From Cylindrospermum sp. NIES-4074 (lineage in GTDB: Bacteria > Cyanobacteriota > Cyanobacteriia > Cyanobacteriales > Nostocaceae): a DNA stretch of 64,000 nt. The stretch spans positions 1,429,346-1,493,345 of the forward strand of contig AP018269.1 in assembly GCA_003994795.1 (NCBI GenBank), given 5' to 3'. Below are positions 60,485-64,000 of the stretch, in pieces. The translations under genes and the position numbers were made by a program. How positions within the stretch are numbered: the stretch's first letter is position 1; each line of letters opens with the position of its first letter. Below the pieces are notes generated by a model. It had not been told where the DNA came from and ran no database searches. It saw only the letters and a list, made by a program, of their open reading frames with translations.

Positions 60485-61654
60485 TCAGGTTACTCCAAAA
60501 ACTAGGATTTGCTCGTCCAGGATGTCTTGTACCAGTAGCACCAGGTTGTTGATATTGTCCTGTACCAGTAGCACCAGGTTGTTGATATTGTCCTGTAACA
60601 GTAGCACCAGGTTGTTGATATTGTTCTGTAACAGTACAGTAGCACCAGGTTGTTGATATTGTTCTGTAGCAGTAGCACCAGGTTGTTGATATTGTCCTGT
60701 AACATTAGCACCAGGTTGTTGATATTGTTCTGTACTAGTAGCACCAGGTTGTTGATATTGTTCTGTACTAGTAGCACCAGGTTGTTGATATTGTTCTGTA
60801 CCAGTAGAAGGAGCTAATTCCCCTAGTTGAAGTACACTGTGGCTCCGCTGCCTATTAGTATTCAGGTAATTAACCTCTTCCCCTTGGTTTTGAGATTGTA
60901 TAGAAGTAGTTTGAGGGATAGGTATTAACTGTTTGAGTTTACTTTTGACATCTTCAGATATGTATTTATAGGCTGTGTCATCAGCACAATAAATCAGTGT
61001 TAGGTTATAACTGGCTGATTTTTCTAGCAAGCGCACATTCCAAGCCCAAGCTACGGGAGTGTTAGCATATTTTTGATGTAGATGTAGAGCTAATGCATGA
61101 AGTACCCGACGTTGGCATTTATCTTTACAGACATAGGGAAAAAATTTGACTTCAGTTATAAATTTTTCTAGTTGTTGAGGTTGAAGATATGCCTCAAACC
61201 TCTTTATAGGGTAGTAGTATTGAGGAAGATAGTTAAGGCTAGTCTGTGTACTTTGTTCAAATTCAAACTTAGGTTCTCCTTGATTTATCCACCACTCTAA
61301 TAATGTACCAACACCATCCATATCTTTAATAATTCTTTTTAGCCAAAAATATCGATAAGCAACTAGATTACGGTTGCCTTTATCATCGAATTCCCGTGTA
61401 GCTACTGCTAAAACAGAATAGTCGTCTATCTCTTTGGCAATCAGAGCGTGTTCTCCATCCGCTGGAGGATAATTATCATTGATCCGAAATTCTCCTTGGT
61501 TAACAGCCTGTTTAATTTGTTCAGGTATGGGAAATTCAGATTCACCAACTTCTTTGCCAAACCCACCAGAAACCCATCTGCCATCTTTCTTAGAAGTATC
61601 GATTAACTGTCTAGAAAACTCATGCACATAATAATCAGAATTTGGGTATGTCAT
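60485..61654 (-). CDS. 5' part of the same frameshifted protein, with QYQQPGA repeats
   Basis: Its 389 residues begin MTYPNSDYYVHEFSRQLIDT. The first roughly 270 residues are a soluble domain I do not recognise (ALIAKEIDDYSVLAVATREF, YRYFWLKRII, VLHALALHLHQKY). By position beside the GTPases it may be a GTPase-associated domain. Then come 11-residue repeats (TEQYQQPGATS). At 60631-60640 the sequence ACAGTACAGT shifts the frame; after it the ORF reads the repeats as NINNLVLL and stops at 60485. The last roughly 50 residues are therefore artefactual relative to the ancestral frame. The start is 12 bases after the upstream GTPase gene. Confidence 0.75.
   Translation of the reverse strand: MTYPNSDYYVHEFSRQLIDTSKKDGRWVSGGFGKEVGESEFPIPEQIKQAVNQGEFRINDNYPPADGEHALIAKEIDDYSVLAVATREFDDKGNRNLVAYRYFWLKRIIKDMDGVGTLLEWWINQGEPKFEFEQSTQTSLNYLPQYYYPIKRFEAYLQPQQLEKFITEVKFFPYVCKDKCQRRVLHALALHLHQKYANTPVAWAWNVRLLEKSASYNLTLIYCADDTAYKYISEDVKSKLKQLIPIPQTTSIQSQNQGEEVNYLNTNRQRSHSVLQLGELAPSTGTEQYQQPGATSTEQYQQPGATSTEQYQQPGANVTGQYQQPGATATEQYQQPGATVLLQNNINNLVLLLQDNINNLVLLVQDNINNLVLLVQDILDEQILVFGVT
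60541..60809 (-). repeat. Array of eight 33-bp coding repeats, one carrying a 5-bp duplication
   Basis: The units, on the plus strand ccaggttgttgatattg...tagca, are 33 bases each, except the third (60607-60644), which is 38 bases because ACAGT is duplicated. Units 1, 2 and 4-7 keep the 11-codon frame; unit 8 is the degenerate edge. The repeat encodes QYQQPGA plus four variable residues. Confidence 0.95.
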
Positions 61655-61666
61655 TGCTGTTTACTC

Positions 61667-62557
61667 CTATAAATCTCTTAATCTCTGGTCATCTTTACCT
61701 GTGTGCAACCAATAAATAGGGGCAACTAAACCAAAGGGTCGCCAAACTGAGGTGTTATCAATTACGGCATAAGTCCCGCCACTCTCTCTTGATTGCACTT
61801 TAACATTAGGTGTAGCTGGACTCCCTTTCATCCCGAATGCTGAACAAAAAAAGTAATTCATTGGACAACGCCAAGTTTTAGACCATTTGTTCAGGGTTTC
61901 TTTGGTTTTAGGGAATCTGCGATTGGTAAACTTTTGGATGTCGTAACGATGAATCCAAACTTGAGCTTGTTCTGCTTTGGAAAAGACAACAGCTATGCGG
62001 TATTGTCTCAAATTTTTGTTTCTACCTATTAGACGTACATTTAATTCTGTTTGTAATGTGGCAAAAGCTTGAGCATAATGGTTATCTTCTCTAGAAGTAC
62101 CATCTACTAACAACAACAGACCCGAAGAATCAGCGCAGTCATCTAAGTAGTCGCTGAGATTAATTCCTGAAGAGCCACCACGTAAGTCTTTAATAATTTC
62201 GCCTGAATATTCCCGACAAGATACTTGAAACCTTAAGTTGTTGCCGATATTTCCAATCTGGAATGCTGGTTTAAGTTCAATTAATAATGTATACAAAGGC
62301 AAGCTATGCACATCTTCATCAGGTCTTGTGGGAGCCATAGACAAGCCATTTTCGAGGATGTCTTGTGCTATGGCAATTAGTCTGCCAGATTCATCGTCAA
62401 ACGGATTAACTGACTGAATGGGGCTATCAAGTTTGGCATTAGGCCAACGGGCTAAGGAGGCCATAAATGTAGTTTTGCCAGAACTTTGGGGGCCAATAAT
62501 TCTAATGTCAGGATTGCCTGGTAAGTCTCGTGGTATTCTTCTAAAGGCGTTGATCAT
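61667..62557 (-). CDS. P-loop GTPase-like protein, third of three
   Basis: A 296-residue TRAFAC-like NTPase. Walker A/G1 is GPQSSGKT (22-29). The G3 position reads REYSG (115-119), with Glu where DxxG is usual. The G4 position is VVFSKAE (Ser193-Glu196) in place of NKxD. LLLLVDGTSRED follows a beta strand. The sequence parallels the gene upstream (SGRLIAIAQDIL, WRPFGLVAPIYWLHTGKDDQ at the end), so the two are paralogues. Its start overlaps the end of that gene by 17 bases. Nucleotide specificity is uncertain because G4 is altered. Confidence 0.75.
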   Translation of the reverse strand: MINAFRRIPRDLPGNPDIRIIGPQSSGKTTFMASLARWPNAKLDSPIQSVNPFDDESGRLIAIAQDILENGLSMAPTRPDEDVHSLPLYTLLIELKPAFQIGNIGNNLRFQVSCREYSGEIIKDLRGGSSGINLSDYLDDCADSSGLLLLVDGTSREDNHYAQAFATLQTELNVRLIGRNKNLRQYRIAVVFSKAEQAQVWIHRYDIQKFTNRRFPKTKETLNKWSKTWRCPMNYFFCSAFGMKGSPATPNVKVQSRESGGTYAVIDNTSVWRPFGLVAPIYWLHTGKDDQRLRDL

Positions 62558-63425
62558 GGAGATTTTTACCTGTACTCAACCAATAAATTGGAGAAATCAG
62601 CCCAAAAGGATGCCATTGGTTAGGACTCCTTAGAAAGGCATTATGGTCTGCTGAACTACCATCATCAGGAATGTAGCGATTGGGACGTGGGTCAAAATCG
62701 TCTGTGCGATCGCTTAATACTCCAAAGGATGAACAGGCAAAAAATCTTAATCTGTTAGTCCGGGGTGGAAATGTCTTATTCAGAAACTGATAAGTTTTTG
62801 GCAATCTGACTTTGAATAAGTCTTCTTCTGGTTCTAGACGACCAGGCCAGATTTCGCCGCGTTCACACTTTGACATGACAACTGCAATTCGCAAGTTTTT
62901 AATTTCTGGATTAACCTGTTCCCTGTCAGAAATTTCTTGGCTAAGTTTTTCAAATGCTGGTAGATAAAGGCGAGTATCTTGACCTGGTTCCCAGTCAGTT
63001 AGCATTACCATCCAGCTTTGAGCAACAAATAGGTCTTCAATAAACGGGATAATTTCATACGACTTATGTTCAGTGGATAAATCTTCAAATATTTTGCCAG
63101 CAAAATCTCTCGTTGTTAGCTCAATTTCTGTACCAGATAAACCTTTAAAAGTGGGGATTTTGATGCGGAAATAGTAATAGGGGATGTTGTCTACATCTCC
63201 TTTTAGTGTCCCCGCTAATTTAGCTCCTTTTTTGATAATATCTTCTGCCATTCGCGCTAATCTTCCTGTCTCTGAACCTCTATCGTAACTAATAGTTAAA
63301 CCAGGTAATTGGCTTTCTAGCTCTTTTTGGTGCGGAAAATAAGCGAGGGTGGCTAAATAGGTGGTTTTGCCAGAAGAACGCGGGCCTATGATCCGAATTT
63401 CTGTTGTTTGAGGATGATGAGCCAT
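62541..63425 (-). CDS. P-loop GTPase-like protein, second of three
   Basis: A 294-residue paralogue of the next gene. G1 is GPRSSGKT (14-21), G3 RDFAG (Asp107-Gly110) and G4-like VVMSKCE (Ser185-Glu188). The tail WHPFGLISPIYWLSTGKN is shared with the downstream paralogue. There is no membrane segment. ATG at 63425 lies one base after the TAA of the upstream gene. Together with its neighbours it probably forms hetero-oligomeric switches, but no partner is proven. Confidence 0.75.
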   Translation of the reverse strand: MAHHPQTTEIRIIGPRSSGKTTYLATLAYFPHQKELESQLPGLTISYDRGSETGRLARMAEDIIKKGAKLAGTLKGDVDNIPYYYFRIKIPTFKGLSGTEIELTTRDFAGKIFEDLSTEHKSYEIIPFIEDLFVAQSWMVMLTDWEPGQDTRLYLPAFEKLSQEISDREQVNPEIKNLRIAVVMSKCERGEIWPGRLEPEEDLFKVRLPKTYQFLNKTFPPRTNRLRFFACSSFGVLSDRTDDFDPRPNRYIPDDGSSADHNAFLRSPNQWHPFGLISPIYWLSTGKNLHDQRL

Positions 63426-63426
63426 G

Positions 63427-64000
63427 TTAGTTATGATGGTGTGAAGCCAGATAAATCCAGGGAAGTTCTAATAAATGAGGATTGTCGGTTGAAGTGATAA
63501 AAAATTGTAAGGCGGTGGCGTAAGGACGGGAATTATATTCCTGAATTATTTTATCAGCGCTTGTAAAATAGGTTCTGCGGACATATTTGTTATATTCAAA
63601 GAATGGAGATTCTTTGGAATTTTTATATTTCCATTTATTACCTTCTTGTTGAATGTCACAAAACGTATCTGCTTTGTGAATACAAATCAGTAGATGTTGG
63701 GCGTTGGCGCAATTATCTTTGAAGAAATCTAGCCAGTATTTGAATCGATTTACCCAGGCTTGATTGGATGGTAATTCATCTACATCAATGCGACCATCCA
63801 ATCGGTTTGGGTTAACTCTGTCACCATTTGGGGGAAGCAGCAAAATCACTCCTGTACTTTGACTGATTTGTTGTTTGATATCCTGCCAAGCAGTTGCATT
63901 GTCTTTCTGCCATTCTCGGTTAGAAAATGCTTCGCCTGGGGTGTCTATCCACAACAGCTGAATTTGCCTTTCACCAGATGGTAGGTCTACATTGATTAAC
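63427..64000 (-). CDS. P-loop GTPase-like protein, first of three (partial, continues past the window)
   Basis: The open frame continues to the window edge as LINVDLPSGERQIQLL then WIDTPGEAFSNREWQ, so the internal TTG at 63954 is not the start. WIDTPGE is a good G3 (DxPG), LLICIHKADTF is G4-like (HKAD), and the end is YATALQFFITSTDNPHLLEL. G1 lies beyond the window. It differs from the two downstream GTPases and looks like the more canonical member. The last 191 codons including the stop are visible. Confidence 0.75.
   Translation of the reverse strand, partial: LINVDLPSGERQIQLLWIDTPGEAFSNREWQKDNATAWQDIKQQISQSTGVILLLPPNGDRVNPNRLDGRIDVDELPSNQAWVNRFKYWLDFFKDNCANAQHLLICIHKADTFCDIQQEGNKWKYKNSKESPFFEYNKYVRRTYFTSADKIIQEYNSRPYATALQFFITSTDNPHLLELPWIYLASHHHN

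Noticed and set aside
60502-60777. Minus ORF of 91 codons, NNINNLVLL repeats
   Set aside because: Third-frame reading of the 33-bp repeat array; not a gene.

Overview
The window is chromosomal DNA of a filamentous cyanobacterium, most likely Nostocales (Nostoc/Anabaena type). The evidence is frequent GCGATCGC (HIP1) octamers, the gene order ndhA-ndhI-ndhG-ndhE, an SbtA/SbtB bicarbonate uptake pair, a Mo-dependent nitrogenase-like small protein, PEP-CTERM proteins, a five-gene type IV pilus chemotaxis cluster in the hmp (hormogonium motility) order, and abundant short intergenic repeats (heptamer tandem repeats, palindromes, REP-like blocks).

Layout. 1-5.8 kb: end of an inward-rectifier K+ channel, a secreted DUF1400 hydrolase, three tandem paralogous PEP-CTERM proteins on the minus strand and a small hypothetical gene. 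6.6-14.4 kb: minus-strand chemotaxis operon (PATAN-REC, CheY, CheW, MCP, CheA-REC). 15-20.3 kb: gene debris, tRNA-Leu(UAG), alanine racemase, HNH nuclease, DHH phosphoesterase. 20.4-23.9 kb: DUF29, a RelE/ParE-like gene overlapping a Shedu-like (DUF4263) nuclease gene, sixA, citrate synthase. 24.4-28.3 kb: ndhAIGE and NAD kinase. 28.6-38.9 kb: GNAT acyltransferase, GT39-type glycosyltransferase, a DM13 lipoprotein / DUF4079 / histidine kinase unit, a response regulator, and ArsM-ArsS (arsenosugar synthesis). 39-40.8 kb: two tandem small RNA candidates with a Yfr-type motif, then an AT-rich orphan PD-(D/E)XK-like gene. 40.8-46.5 kb: a TetR-controlled set (GST, thioesterase, tautomerase, TetR) marked by a repeated operator, an iron-type alcohol dehydrogenase, Uma2, sbtB and sbtA. 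46.5-54.1 kb: a PEP-CTERM gene flanked by two related minus-strand small RNA candidates, a nucleoside salvage group (ribokinase, cytosine deaminase, nucleoside hydrolase), a Nudix hydrolase, and an epimerase/DgcN-like pair.

54.4-64.0 kb is the most unusual part. It is a tightly packed minus-strand cluster that runs off the right edge: three consecutive P-loop GTPase-like proteins, a large repeat-containing membrane protein, a membrane protein with an FHA-like tail, an exported von Willebrand A protein, a small proline-rich protein and a Ycf46-like AAA+ ATPase. The large membrane protein appears as two ORFs only because one unit of a 33-bp coding repeat carries a 5-bp tandem duplication (ACAGT ACAGT). 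Removing it restores one 896-codon frame. The whole looks like a membrane-linked GTPase/AAA+/vWA signalling or conflict system whose biochemical role I cannot name from sequence.

Start sites were moved to internal ATG/GTG codons where a ribosome binding site or family length supported it. All family assignments were made by eye, without database searches.
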